From assembly GCA_018817385.1 (NCBI GenBank), contig JAHIUA010000057.1:1-64000 (forward strand): a DNA stretch of 64,000 nucleotides, read 5' to 3'. Below, in pieces: positions 1 through 9,633 of this stretch. A model generated the notes under the pieces. It was given only the letters and a program-made list of their open reading frames with translations, had not been told where the DNA came from and did not search any database. The first letter of the stretch is position 1. Each line of letters starts with the position of its first letter. Made by a program: the position numbers and the translations under genes. This stretch comes from Pseudomonadota bacterium. GTDB taxonomy: Bacteria > Desulfobacterota > Desulfobulbia > Desulfobulbales > Desulfocapsaceae.

Positions 1-133
1 AGAGGGATTTAAAAGCTAAGAAAAACGCATCAGATAAACTTGGGCAACTATTGACAATAACGAAAAGCAGAAAAAACGCCAAAAAAAAGATCAGGGGATA
101 TTGAAAAGTGGCTTAGGTTGTCTACTTTTCAAC

Positions 134-182
134 ACCTTTTACAGAACAGTTGTTTGCCAATTATTGGGCATTACCTGAATAG
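134..182 (-). repeat. Partial copy of dispersed ~145-bp repeat
   Basis: The segment around TTTGCCAATTATTGGGCA and TTACCTGAAT matches one end of the repeat copies at 19387-19530, 24432-24578 and 42174-42319, in the orientation of the 19387 copy. Only about 50 nt of the unit are recognisable here, so it is either a truncated or a diverged copy. Confidence 0.5.
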
Positions 183-279
183 GCACACTTTTTTACCATC
201 ATGTCCCCCTCCGAAAAATCTAGTTACTCGATGTCTGCTGTAAGCGAGAGAAAGAGGAAACAGCACCTTCCCTAAGCAG

Positions 280-319
280 AAAGCGCCCCTGCCCGGCACA
301 AGCGGACAGGGGCGCTTTT
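280..319 (+). terminator. Strong rho-independent terminator-like hairpin
   Basis: Perfect 12-bp arms, AAAGCGCCCCTG at 280-291 and CAGGGGCGCTTT at 307-318, enclose a 15-nt loop and are followed by a T. The A-rich 5' side means it could act in both directions. No upstream gene is visible, so it probably ends a plus-strand gene lying left of the window. Confidence 0.75.
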
Positions 320-382
320 CATGGGAAGTGTGCTATGCCGAGAAGAGATATCTTTCTCATGACTTTTCAAGCGCTCACCAGC

Positions 383-415
383 GTCTGTCCAGAAATAAGA
401 ACGTTTTTTCTCAAT
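383..415 (+). repeat. 33-nt dispersed repeat, copy 1
   Basis: About 28 of 33 positions match 21429-21461, including the uninterrupted core CGTTTTTTCTCAAT. Both copies are intergenic. Its nature is unknown; it may be part of a larger degenerate element. Confidence 0.45.
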
Positions 416-778
416 CGAGGCACTCGATGAATTCAACAACAGGCAGCGAATTGATATTCTGAGGATTACATTCTGAAAGCAACGAGGAGCTGAAGTTCAG
501 TGGTAAAGGGGAGTTTTTTTACATTCCTTGAATTCTACGCGTAGTTTAGCATAATCGAAATAGCCAATTTTAAAAATACCTTTCAGGAAAAAAGAGCTCT
601 TTTCTCAAATATTCCCAGTACAGATCAAGGGAGCAGACATGCGAAAGGAGTTGTGACAATGGCTTGAAGGAACCTGGCAGCCTGGCCACCTGGCCATTCA
701 CCACTCCTCCCAACTCAAGAAAAGAATCGCCACCAGGTCAGATGGATGGCAGGGCGCAATGACTTGGAGGGTGCATAG

Positions 779-1549
779 CTAGCCGATAATCCGCTCCGGG
801 GCATTGAAGACATTGAGTCGATCCGGGCGGGCATAGGCCACCAGCGTAACACCGGCACGACGGGCTATGGCCAGACCAAGAGAAGATGGAGCCGTACGAG
901 ACATGACAATGGGGATACCGATTCGGGCGCATTTAAGGACCATATCCGATGTAAGACGCCCGGTGGTGTAGATCGCGCCACTTGCCGGGATTTTACCAAG
1001 GAGAATGGCACCAATAACCTTGTCCACTGCATTATGACGACCGACATCCTCATAGAAGCCCTGTAACTTGCCATCCGCCCAGAGACCGCAGCCATGAACG
1101 CAGTGGGTCGCCGCCCCGAGTGGTGATTTCTGCAACACTTCCCGGATGAAACGTTTCACCTCATCGAGGTTGATAGTACACTCCTGAAGCGGATCGAAGG
1201 CCCCTTCCAGCATCTCCCTTGATATCTTCCCGGTGCCGCCACAACCAGAGGTAATAATCACCTCCTTTGGCGCAAGTCCTTCTTCCACATCGGCATATAC
1301 GGATATACGTCCCTCTGGACAGACCAGTACTTCTCGTACCTGGCCTGGCCTGGTCACATAGCCCTGGCCAAAAAGAAATCCGGCTCCGAACTCCTCCAGC
1401 CCGGTTGCAAGAACCATGGAGGCTCCGATATCCTCGTCATTGAGGGCAACCTTATAGGGTACTTCGATGGCCAGCGTCTCCTGCCGTTCTTCACGACCGC
1501 TGGCACTGACAACTACTGTCTTTTGCACCAATGTAATCTGATTATTCAT
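779..1549 (-). CDS. fdhD: FdhD, formate dehydrogenase accessory sulfurtransferase
   Basis: The 256-residue product matches FdhD, the cytoplasmic protein that passes sulfur from a cysteine desulfurase to the molybdenum cofactor of formate dehydrogenase. The family hallmark EDVGRHNAVDKVIG lies at about residues 165-180, and the cofactor-binding C-terminal half ends in ARPDRLNVFNAPERI. The cysteine loop reads TSGCGGTGK near residue 100, so the second cysteine of the E. coli CxxC pair is Thr and only the first, essential one remains. It lies 60 bp downstream of moeA on the same strand, probably in one operon serving the formate dehydrogenase at 10561. Confidence 0.93.
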   Translation of the reverse strand: MNNQITLVQKTVVVSASGREERQETLAIEVPYKVALNDEDIGASMVLATGLEEFGAGFLFGQGYVTRPGQVREVLVCPEGRISVYADVEEGLAPKEVIITSGCGGTGKISREMLEGAFDPLQECTINLDEVKRFIREVLQKSPLGAATHCVHGCGLWADGKLQGFYEDVGRHNAVDKVIGAILLGKIPASGAIYTTGRLTSDMVLKCARIGIPIVMSRTAPSSLGLAIARRAGVTLVAYARPDRLNVFNAPERIIG

Positions 1550-1609
1550 ATACTCCCAAATTATGTCTCAGGTGTCGGGTTTACTCTTCTTAACGTCAGT
1601 CTGCAACGA

Positions 1610-2851
1610 TCACTGAAGATCCTTTTCAGCTTCAGCAGTTGCCCTGCCATGTTCCCGGAAAAGCCAAGCCTCTGCCACAGCACCTTCTCCAACCACAGTG
1701 CAACCCTCAGGGAGCTCAATCAGGGCATCCGCAACAGCCAAAGCCTCAAGCCGCCCCAGAGTACGCAGGGGACTTGCCAGAAAAGATCCATTTTCATATT
1801 TCGTTCTGCCATACACCAACTGAGTCCAGTCCTCCTGGCCAGCCAGTTCTTCTGTCACAACAACCTTTCTCTTTGGAGGCAGAGGATTCGTAAACCCCAT
1901 CAGGCGCCGCACTCCGGGCAGGGCCAGGAGAAGCAGAGCCACATGGTTGGATGGCGGTCCACCTGGCAAGTTAAACACTATTGTCTTGCCAACCCGTCCC
2001 ATACAGGCGCCTTTGCCAGGTCCTATCCGAACACGATGGAAGATCTTTTCCATACCGATCTCTTCCATGGCCTGCAGGGTAAGGTCTTTATCCCCATCAA
2101 GGACCCCACCACAGGTGATCAACACATCCACCTGGGAGGCGAGGCGTCCAAACTGCTCCTGCAACTGATCGAGGTTGTCACGCAGGAGAAGAGTGGAAGC
2201 GGTAATACCCATGGCCTGCAACTCAGCCGCTGCTGTCACCATATTACTGGCTGCCACCTTCCCGGGAGTAACAGGTTCACCGGGCCACACCAATTCGCTG
2301 CCCGTTGCAGCAATGGCAACCCGTGGTAATGGGTAACAGATAACTTCATTTAACCCGGCTGCGGCCAGCAGACCAAGATGACCTGGGCCAAGAAGATCGC
2401 CCCTCTCCAGCACCACCTGCCCCTGGACTATATCACTTCCCCTGCAGAGGATATTCCGCCCCCGCCGCGCATCAGCCCTGATGGTCACCATAGCCCCCTC
2501 GACCGCGGCGAATTCAGAGGCCAACACGGATGTTGCGCCAGCAGGGATAGGGGCACCGGTCATGATACGTACCGCAGTTCCCTGTCTGACACGGAGTCTA
2601 TCAGCATCCCCTCCAGCAGTCAAGGTACCGGTAACGGCCAGCGTCACTGGATGCTTCGGCGAGGCATCTGTAATATCCGTAGCGAGTACGGCAAAGCCGT
2701 CCTTCAGCGAGGAATCAACCGTTGGACAGTCGGTATCTGCATGCACCTCCAGAGCACAAATCAGGCCCAGGGCCCTGTCAAGCGGCACAGCAATCGGCTG
2801 CAGCGGATGGAGCGCCCTGATATGGTGGTGGGCCTGGTTCAAAGAAATCAT
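1610..2851 (-). CDS. moeA: MoeA, molybdopterin molybdenumtransferase
   Basis: The 413-residue length and domain order fit MoeA, which inserts molybdate into adenylylated molybdopterin in the cytoplasm. Seen in order: an N-terminal helical region with DCPTVDSSLKDGFAV near residues 40-55, TGAPIPAGATSVL near 97-109, and the MoCF domain with ITCGGVLDGDKD near 245-256 and the LPGGPPS loop near 295. The C-terminal beta-barrel domain IV follows. Transcribed ahead of fdhD. It supplies cofactor for the formate dehydrogenase in this region. Other members of the pathway, apart from mobB, are outside the window. Confidence 0.95.
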   Translation of the reverse strand: MISLNQAHHHIRALHPLQPIAVPLDRALGLICALEVHADTDCPTVDSSLKDGFAVLATDITDASPKHPVTLAVTGTLTAGGDADRLRVRQGTAVRIMTGAPIPAGATSVLASEFAAVEGAMVTIRADARRGRNILCRGSDIVQGQVVLERGDLLGPGHLGLLAAAGLNEVICYPLPRVAIAATGSELVWPGEPVTPGKVAASNMVTAAAELQAMGITASTLLLRDNLDQLQEQFGRLASQVDVLITCGGVLDGDKDLTLQAMEEIGMEKIFHRVRIGPGKGACMGRVGKTIVFNLPGGPPSNHVALLLLALPGVRRLMGFTNPLPPKRKVVVTEELAGQEDWTQLVYGRTKYENGSFLASPLRTLGRLEALAVADALIELPEGCTVVGEGAVAEAWLFREHGRATAEAEKDLQ

Positions 2852-3065
2852 ACATCTCCTCCCTCAATCCTCTAGCGTCGATAAGCGCCTAGAGAGTGGC
2901 ATATCGACCGCTTCACTTTTGTTTTTTGCCAACATGACTGAGTTGTCAAAACTTTCCCTTGGATATCATACCACGTTGCGATACATTCCCTGTAGAGGAT
3001 AGCCTTATGAAAAGAACATACTGTTCACTTCTTTTCACAAAAAATACGATTCTCCCGATAATGGC

Positions 3066-4280
3066 ATGACTACGGAAATGGTACACGTCAAAAGTATAAA
3101 ATACAAAAGAACCTGCAGAGTTTCTTTTCCCCATCCTCTCTTCCGCCTCAGTATTATCCTCTCACTTCTCTTCTTTTTTACCAACAGTTCACATGGAGGA
3201 GATACAAATCGGAGCACTGTTTTGCTCCTTGGCCAGTCCTGCGCCTTGAGCGGACCTGCAAAAAATCTCGGCCTCGAAATGCAGGCCGGTCTGCGAACAG
3301 CCCTTGCCGAAATAAACGACCAAGGCGGCGTCAAAGGCCGAACTGTCCTCCTGCGCAGTATGGATGACGGTTACGAGCCAGACAGGGCAATCAGGAACAC
3401 CCTGGAATTGATCCAAGACGATCAGGTCTTCCTCCTCATCGGTGAGGTTGGCACCCCCACTGCCAAGGCTGTTATCCCCATCATTGAAAAATACAAAATT
3501 CCCTTTTTCGCCCCTCTTTCCGGAGCAGAACTACTCAGGACTCCGTTCCATCCCTTTATAATCAATATTCGCGCCAGTTATTATCAGGAAATGGAGGCAC
3601 TTGCGTCCTATCTTATCGACAAGCAAGGGATGCAACGCATTGCCTGCTTTTACCAGAACGACAGTTATGGCTTTTCCGGCCTGAAAGGCATCGAACTCGC
3701 CCTCCAAAAAAGAAATATGCAACTCGTCTCTCAGGGAAGTTATGAACGAAACACTGTTACCGTCATGGGGGGTCTTCAGGAAATTTATCAGACAGATCCT
3801 GAAGCGGTTATTCTGGTTGGTACCTATGCCGCCTGTAGCGAATTCATTAAACTGAGTAAGGCAAAAAAAAAGAGAACCAAAATCTTTGGCAATATCTCCT
3901 TTGTCGGAACCGAAAGCCTCAAAAATGCCTTAGATACCTACGGTGAAAATGTTATCGTCTCTCAGGTTGTTCCTTTTCCCTGGGATAATCGTATTCCACT
4001 TGTTCGAGAATACAGGGAGGCAATGCACAGGTACCAACGCGACTTTCCCATCAGTTTTATCAGCCTGGAGGGTTACATTGCCGGCAAACTTTTTGCTGCC
4101 ATCGCAGATGCGGTGCCAGGTGAGCTGACACGGGATAAATTCATTGAGACCATGCAGCAGAAAGGCCGTTTCGATCTGGGCGGTGTCCTGTTTCAGTTTG
4201 GCAAAAACGATCACCAGGGCATGGATTCCATTTATCTGACCACCATTTACCCCTTCATCCAGAAAGTAACGGACGAATAA
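3066..4280 (+). CDS. Periplasmic ABC-type substrate-binding protein (Peripla_BP_6-like)
   Basis: The 404-residue protein has a basic N-terminus, a hydrophobic export signal at about residues 25-43 (LFRLSIILSLLFFF, then NSSHGG), and a branched-chain amino-acid/urea-type binding fold: GQSCALSGPAKNLGLEMQAG, the domain switch GEVGTPTAKAV and IPFFAPLSGAE are visible. No permease or ATPase gene follows. Instead a sensor kinase starts 142 bp downstream, so the protein may present a ligand to that sensor rather than feed a transporter; this is inference. A start further downstream is possible because the first 20 residues are long for a signal peptide n-region. Confidence 0.85.
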   Translation: MTTEMVHVKSIKYKRTCRVSFPHPLFRLSIILSLLFFFTNSSHGGDTNRSTVLLLGQSCALSGPAKNLGLEMQAGLRTALAEINDQGGVKGRTVLLRSMDDGYEPDRAIRNTLELIQDDQVFLLIGEVGTPTAKAVIPIIEKYKIPFFAPLSGAELLRTPFHPFIINIRASYYQEMEALASYLIDKQGMQRIACFYQNDSYGFSGLKGIELALQKRNMQLVSQGSYERNTVTVMGGLQEIYQTDPEAVILVGTYAACSEFIKLSKAKKKRTKIFGNISFVGTESLKNALDTYGENVIVSQVVPFPWDNRIPLVREYREAMHRYQRDFPISFISLEGYIAGKLFAAIADAVPGELTRDKFIETMQQKGRFDLGGVLFQFGKNDHQGMDSIYLTTIYPFIQKVTDE

Positions 4281-4422
4281 AGCGATATGCCACACGTCAA
4301 ACAAACAACTGAAACAATGATAGCTTTCTTCAGATGCCAACGACACCTGTCAGAACCATTGAATCGTACTCTCGGATAATCGATGCAGGGTCACTTCACA
4401 CAGCAGGCTTTCGGGAGGTCTA

Positions 4423-6858
4423 ATGGCTGACACACGCCGCCCCTCTCTCTCATCCGCACCCTTCCGTGCCTCCCTGATGGTCATCCTGGCACTTGCGGTC
4501 TTTACCGGCATATTCTGGACAATCAACGAATATCAGACCTACCAGGAAAGCATCGCCAACATACAACAGAACTACAAGGAACTGTACCAGACCCGGGTAA
4601 AAGAAGAGGTCAATAATGTCTTGGAATTAATCGAGCAGCGACGTTCTCAGGCCGACCTCCATATCGAAAATGAACTACGGATGAAAGTCCAAACCGCCTA
4701 CACCATCGCCTCCCACATCTACCGGATGTACAGAAAAGAAGAGAACGGGATGCAGTTGCGTTCCATGGTCGCCGAGATACTGCGTCCCATTCGCTGGAAT
4801 AGTGGCATGGGTTACTATTTTGCAGGGAGAATTGAGGAGGACATCATTGATCTCTTTGCCAATGACCCCCTTCTGGAGGGACAAAGCCTGTGCCAGCTCC
4901 ATGACCAAAATGGCAAACCGGTGGCCCTGAATCTTGTTACCATGCTCAAGGAAAAAGGGGCCGGTATATTCCGCCACAGACACACAAAAGAGAGTTCCTC
5001 GAGCAGATGCTTTCCAGATATCACCTTTGTTAAATATTTCGAACCATTTGACTGGTATATCGGGGCTGGCATATCCAGCACAGCCATGGAAAAAAACCTG
5101 CAGGAAGAGATACTTGTCGCCATGCAAGATATGCAGTTTGGCAGAGACGGACATATCCTCTGTTTTCGTTTTGACGGAACGATCATCAGCCATCAAAATA
5201 AAAATCTTATCGGCAGATCGATTACTGAACTGAGCGATCTGGAGGGAAAGACCCATGGACAAACACTCCTGAGTACGGGCTTACAGAATAGTTCCGGGGG
5301 CTATGTCCTCTATCGCAGCGCAAAGATGTATCCCGGAGAGGGTCAGCAGCGGCTCAGCTTTATCAAGGTCTATCCCGACTGGAACTGGATTCTGGCCGCC
5401 GACATATCCATGGATGCCATGGCAAAAGCCATCCATGATGAAACCATGACCTATACGGCCATTTCCTTTAAAAATGTATTCATCTTTATCGGTCTCTTTG
5501 CCATTGCGGTTCTCATACTGCTCAGCATGGCTTACTACCACTCAATCAAGATCAAACACGGAATCAGTCTCTTTACTGATTTTTTCAGAAAAGCTGCCCA
5601 TACCCAGATAAAAATAGAGAATACGAACCTGGCCTTTTCCGAATTTGAAGATCTGGGCAAACTGGCCAACACCATGGTCGACGACCGCATTCAAAAAGAA
5701 CATATCCTGCACCGTGATGAACTGCGTCTTGACACCCTGCTCCAACTCGGAGCAATGGAAGAATTCGATATCAACGACAAATATGACTTTGTCCTCCACC
5801 GCATTATCCAGATTACCGACAGCACAAGAGGCTACATCGCTCTCGTCAATGAGGCCCAGACGCACACCGCCTTATGTTCGCAAGTGACCATAGGGCTCGG
5901 CCAGGTTGGCCTCCCCCCTCAAGACGGCACCATTCCCCCGAAAATACTTGCAGAGTGTGGAATAATCGGCAGTTGCATAGAGGAGCAGAAGGTACGCATC
6001 ACGAACAGCTGTAGCCAAACCAGCCCTGCAGCCTCCTACCCATACACCCAGGCGATACAACGCCGAGTAGATCTCCCGATCAGCAACAATAATAAAGTCG
6101 TCCTGGTGGCTGGAGTGTGCAACAGCAATAAAGATTACAACAATTCAGATGTGCGCCAGATGACCATGCTTCTGGAAGGCATGTGGCTCCATGTGCTCAA
6201 AACATGTTCTGAAAAGGAAATGGCCAACCTGGAGAGACAGATCATTGCCATAAGTGAAGAAGAACGGAGCAAAATCGGTCGAGATCTCCACGATGATCTT
6301 GGCTCCCACCTCAGTGGGGTAGAGATTTTGAGCAAAGTCCTGCAGCAAAAACTGGAAAAACATTCGCCCACAGAGGCTGGTGAGCTGGCCACCATCCGCA
6401 ACCTGATCCGGGAAGCCATTGAAAAAACGCGCTGGCTCTCACGGGGCTTATATCCTGTCCATGTCATAGAACACGGGCTGGAGGCAGCCCTGGAAGAGTT
6501 GATTGCCGAAATAGAGCAACTTTATCCAGTGCACTGCAGCCTCTCTTTCGACCGCCAAGCCCAACCCCTTGCCAGCACCATTACTCCACATGTATACTAT
6601 ATTATCCGAGAGGCCCTTTTTAATGCCGCCAGGCATGGCCGGCCGGAGACGATACAGATTATAATCGTCCACCATGACAATCTTCTGTCTGCAACCATCA
6701 TCGATGACGGTCGGGGCATATCAGCGCAAGGCAGAAATAAAGGTCTGGGACTGCATACCATGCAGTACCGGGCAAAGGCTATCGGTGCCACCCTTGACAT
6801 CCGCCCTGGGAAAAACAACGGTACCGTTGTGGTTCTTTCTGGAGAGATTTTTTCATGA
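4423..6858 (+). CDS. Membrane sensor histidine kinase, double Cache-GAF-HisKA_3-HATPase (NarL-type)
   Basis: An 811-residue sensor of the NarX/DegS class. Membrane segments lie at about residues 16-33 and 347-370 and bracket a periplasmic region with two Cache-like sensor modules (YYFAGRIEEDIIDLFANDP; PDWNWILAADIS). A GAF-like region spans about 433-595. The HisKA_3 dimerisation motif RSKIGRDLHDDLGSHLSG near residue 615 carries the phosphoacceptor His, and the HATPase ends with IDDGRG and KGLGLHTM. The start has GGGAGG seven bases upstream. It overlaps its regulator by 4 bp, so the two are co-translated. The signal is unknown; position suggests control of the formate dehydrogenase operon. Confidence 0.92.
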   Translation: MADTRRPSLSSAPFRASLMVILALAVFTGIFWTINEYQTYQESIANIQQNYKELYQTRVKEEVNNVLELIEQRRSQADLHIENELRMKVQTAYTIASHIYRMYRKEENGMQLRSMVAEILRPIRWNSGMGYYFAGRIEEDIIDLFANDPLLEGQSLCQLHDQNGKPVALNLVTMLKEKGAGIFRHRHTKESSSSRCFPDITFVKYFEPFDWYIGAGISSTAMEKNLQEEILVAMQDMQFGRDGHILCFRFDGTIISHQNKNLIGRSITELSDLEGKTHGQTLLSTGLQNSSGGYVLYRSAKMYPGEGQQRLSFIKVYPDWNWILAADISMDAMAKAIHDETMTYTAISFKNVFIFIGLFAIAVLILLSMAYYHSIKIKHGISLFTDFFRKAAHTQIKIENTNLAFSEFEDLGKLANTMVDDRIQKEHILHRDELRLDTLLQLGAMEEFDINDKYDFVLHRIIQITDSTRGYIALVNEAQTHTALCSQVTIGLGQVGLPPQDGTIPPKILAECGIIGSCIEEQKVRITNSCSQTSPAASYPYTQAIQRRVDLPISNNNKVVLVAGVCNSNKDYNNSDVRQMTMLLEGMWLHVLKTCSEKEMANLERQIIAISEEERSKIGRDLHDDLGSHLSGVEILSKVLQQKLEKHSPTEAGELATIRNLIREAIEKTRWLSRGLYPVHVIEHGLEAALEELIAEIEQLYPVHCSLSFDRQAQPLASTITPHVYYIIREALFNAARHGRPETIQIIIVHHDNLLSATIIDDGRGISAQGRNKGLGLHTMQYRAKAIGATLDIRPGKNNGTVVVLSGEIFS

Positions 6859-7526
6859 AATCCAAGATTCTTATTGTTGATGACCACCCCATTTTCCGCA
6901 TGGGCATGAAAGAACTGATCAACCAGGCGGAAGACTTCACGGTCTGTGCAGTGGCTGCAGACATCTTTGAAGCCCGCAAGGCACTTGCCGCCCATGCGCC
7001 CGATATGGCCATCATTGACATTTCCCTGGCCGAAGACAACGGGTTGGAGCTGGTAAAAGAGATAAGCAGTTCCAGCAAAAACATTCCAGTGCTGGTATTA
7101 TCCATGCATGATGAATCCGTCTGGGCTGAGCGGGCTATCCGTGCAGGAGCTCGGGGCTATGTGATGAAAAAAGAGGCATCCGAATCGGTCATTTCAGCTC
7201 TTCGCAATATTCGCCAGGGCAGAATCCACGCCAGTAGCAACATGGTTGCCCTTCTCCTTGACAAACTACAGGTCAATCCCAACTGCAAGGGCGCATCAAC
7301 GGTAGATATTTTAACGGACAGAGAACTCCAAGTATTCCGTCTCATCGGCGCTGGCCTCTCAACCAGAGAGATAGCCAAGCAGATGACACTCGGCGTCAAG
7401 ACAATTGGCACCTATCGGGACCGTATCAAGCAGAAACTCGGCTTGAAAAATGCGACAGAACTGACTCGGCGGGCAGTCCTGTGGACGGCTAATGAATGTT
7501 TTCACCTAAGACATCCCCCCTCATAA
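6855..7526 (+). CDS. LuxR/NarL-family response regulator
   Basis: The 223-residue protein has an N-terminal receiver domain (VDDHPIF at residues 7-13, probable phospho-Asp about 56 in DMAIIDISL, Lys in KKEASESV) and a C-terminal LuxR helix-turn-helix at about residues 150-215 (LTDRELQVFRLIGAGLSTREIAKQM). ATGA overlap with the preceding kinase gives a standard cognate pair. The gene downstream begins after 226 bp containing two palindromes, a plausible but untested target. DNA binding and dimerisation on phosphorylation are family knowledge. Confidence 0.94.
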   Translation: MKSKILIVDDHPIFRMGMKELINQAEDFTVCAVAADIFEARKALAAHAPDMAIIDISLAEDNGLELVKEISSSSKNIPVLVLSMHDESVWAERAIRAGARGYVMKKEASESVISALRNIRQGRIHASSNMVALLLDKLQVNPNCKGASTVDILTDRELQVFRLIGAGLSTREIAKQMTLGVKTIGTYRDRIKQKLGLKNATELTRRAVLWTANECFHLRHPPS

Positions 7527-7662
7527 ACCGGCCCAACCTACAAGGAGAGTTGTTTTTACCCTACAAAAAAAAAGGTCCCCTCCCTATTTCTTTCTGCCAT
7601 GCTTTAGCATAACATTAATTCATCTTCTTAACTATTGTTAGGAATGAACCTGTTTCACCATT

Positions 7663-7735
7663 GAAACGAAACCTTTTGCGCTCGTTTCTCGAAATGATGC
7701 CAGCCAGACAAAGCCTGTTCTCTCATTTCGTGAGA
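7663..7735. promoter_or_regulatory. Two palindromes upstream of the formate dehydrogenase operon
   Basis: GAAACGA (7663-7669) and TCGTTTC (7682-7688) form an inverted repeat with a 12-nt spacer; TCTCA-TTTCG-TGAGA follows at 7721-7735. Both lie between the response regulator gene and the Fe-S protein at 7753, where an operon promoter is expected. Operator function is inference; the second could instead be a leader hairpin. Confidence 0.4.
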
Positions 7736-7752
7736 CTATCATTGAGAGAAAA

Positions 7753-9633
7753 ATGGTTATGAAAAATTATTCAGGACATCTTCTGTGCTCCGGTAAGGGT
7801 GCAGATCCGACCTTTTCTTCGGTCTCCATTGCTGTCCAGCCGGGTACAGCCTTCAGCTATCGACAAGGGTCAGAAAACACTATCCTTCTCGCTGGAGGCT
7901 TCCCCTCAGTCCATCCAGACACCCTGTTTCCCCTTTCCCCGACCTTACAACTCAACGGAGACCGGACTGACTGCAGTGACACGAACATGGCAGCCCTCGC
8001 CAAAGCTGAATGGACCCGCAGCAACAGCCAGACCTTCCGTTCTTATACCCTGGAACCTGATCCCCGGGTCACAGTCCTGGGAGGAGATGCAAAATCCTTA
8101 CACACATTTATTGATACCTACGGCGGAATCCTCCAGATCGATCCTCTCCTTGTTCAGGACTATGACGCGGAACTGGACACTGCCGAAGAATTGGAAATCA
8201 ACGACACAGAGGATGGCCTTCAACTCCATTTCATGGTCAAACGAGCTATTGACCTGAACCGCTGTACCTACTGCGGTGAGTGTGGTCCGGTATGTCCCGA
8301 ACACTGTTTATCCGAGCAGCTTTTTCTTGATTTTTCTCGCTGTACTTTATGCAAGGAATGCGTGGCCTCCTGCCCTCAGCAAGCGATTGACCTACATGCT
8401 ATTGAAAGAAGAGAGTTCTTGACCCCAGCCCTTCTTCTCCTCAAAGGCGCCAAGGCGGACCTCCCCCAAGAAAACGATAAAATATATTCAGAAAACAATC
8501 TCCCCCGCCTCTTTCAATCTATCTATTCGACACAGGTCGAAGAGGTCATAAGCTGGAATCAGCGCTTCTGCCAGTATAGTGGCAAACGAGGAACAGGCTG
8601 CACGGCCTGCCTCGATGCCTGTCGCCATGGGGCAGTGCGGCAAAATCGAGACGGCGTGCAAATAGATCACCTTGCCTGCCTTGAATGTGGAGCCTGCCTG
8701 GCGGTCTGTCCCACCGGCGCCCTCCAGTACAAACGTTTTGACGATATTCGCTTTATTGAATATTTCAGGACCTTCCCCCTCCCGGCCGGGACAACGGTTG
8801 TCCTGGGAAACGAATCCGATTTACACCGTTACTGGTGGCTCACACCACGACAACGCCATAGCAACGTATTTTTCCTGGAACATCCACAACCTGACGCATT
8901 GAGTGCCATGCACTTCCTTCTCCTTTTTGCCATGGGAGCAGGACGGATTTTCACCATCGGCACAGAAAAGAGTACAACTGCACTGCAGGGACAATTCGTC
9001 AACACCATTCTTCAGGCCCTTTTTCACAGAGATGATGCGGTACGCATAATCAGACCGGAGCAGCTGCGTACCTCTCTTGGCGAAGCCAATCACTCCCATC
9101 CACTGCCAAGCTTCTATCATGATTTTTCTTACACCAATCGCCGGGAAAAGCTCATCGATCTCCTCAACTTTCTTCGTCTCCAAGGTGATGCCCGACCAGT
9201 CCCTCTAAGCAGCAGTGTCGCCGGCAATGGGTTCGGTGCAATGCTCTGCGATGAAGAAAAATGTACTCATTGCAGCGCCTGTGTCACTGATTGTCATGTT
9301 GAAGCCTTGGCGGCCGACAACAACAGTTTTTCACTCAGCCATTATCCCGCCCTTTGTGTGCAATGCGGAATATGCATTGCAGTCTGCCCGGAGGATGCGC
9401 TTACAGCTCAACCAGGCCTTTCTCTCCAGGCATCATTTTTTGAGAGAAAAACCATAGCTCAAGCTGAGCCAGTCAAGTGTCTGGGATGCGGCAAGATATT
9501 CGGCACCCGAAAATCATTGGAAAAAGTACTTGCCATCCTCTCGGCCAAAAACATGTGGGACAGCCAGGATGATTTATTGAAATACTGTGACAAATGCCGT
9601 GTTGTTAACCTCTTCGAGAGACATGAGAAATGA
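7753..9633 (+). CDS. Multi-cluster 4Fe-4S ferredoxin-type protein of the formate dehydrogenase locus
   Basis: The 626-residue protein carries at least six cysteine clusters, starting at about residue 170: CTYCGECGPVCPEHC, CTLCKECVASCPQQ, CTACLDAC, CLECGACLAVCP, CTHCSACVTDC and CVQCGICIAVCP, then a possible zinc or Fe-S site CLGCG...CDKC at the end. No signal peptide is seen, so it is probably cytoplasmic. It overlaps the TorD-like gene by 4 bp, so it is an integral part of the operon, and resembles ferredoxins found with TorD chaperones next to periplasmic oxidoreductases. Electron transfer or cofactor maturation are both possible; the exact role is not known to me. The N-terminal 160 residues match no motif I recognise. 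Confidence 0.8.
   Translation: MVMKNYSGHLLCSGKGADPTFSSVSIAVQPGTAFSYRQGSENTILLAGGFPSVHPDTLFPLSPTLQLNGDRTDCSDTNMAALAKAEWTRSNSQTFRSYTLEPDPRVTVLGGDAKSLHTFIDTYGGILQIDPLLVQDYDAELDTAEELEINDTEDGLQLHFMVKRAIDLNRCTYCGECGPVCPEHCLSEQLFLDFSRCTLCKECVASCPQQAIDLHAIERREFLTPALLLLKGAKADLPQENDKIYSENNLPRLFQSIYSTQVEEVISWNQRFCQYSGKRGTGCTACLDACRHGAVRQNRDGVQIDHLACLECGACLAVCPTGALQYKRFDDIRFIEYFRTFPLPAGTTVVLGNESDLHRYWWLTPRQRHSNVFFLEHPQPDALSAMHFLLLFAMGAGRIFTIGTEKSTTALQGQFVNTILQALFHRDDAVRIIRPEQLRTSLGEANHSHPLPSFYHDFSYTNRREKLIDLLNFLRLQGDARPVPLSSSVAGNGFGAMLCDEEKCTHCSACVTDCHVEALAADNNSFSLSHYPALCVQCGICIAVCPEDALTAQPGLSLQASFFERKTIAQAEPVKCLGCGKIFGTRKSLEKVLAILSAKNMWDSQDDLLKYCDKCRVVNLFERHEK

Larger units (their letters stand above)
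1..778. other. Intergenic region left of fdhD
   Basis: No convincing gene is seen in these 778 bases. The stretch holds a strong terminator hairpin at 280-319, a partial copy of the dispersed repeat family at about 134-182 and one copy of a second 33-nt repeat at 383-415. The gene served by the terminator would lie to the left of the window. fdhD, on the minus strand, ends at 779. Confidence 0.6.

Noticed and set aside
1523-2329. 268-codon plus-strand frame
   Set aside because: Antisense to moeA and its spacer, low-complexity Ser/His/Gln-rich translation.
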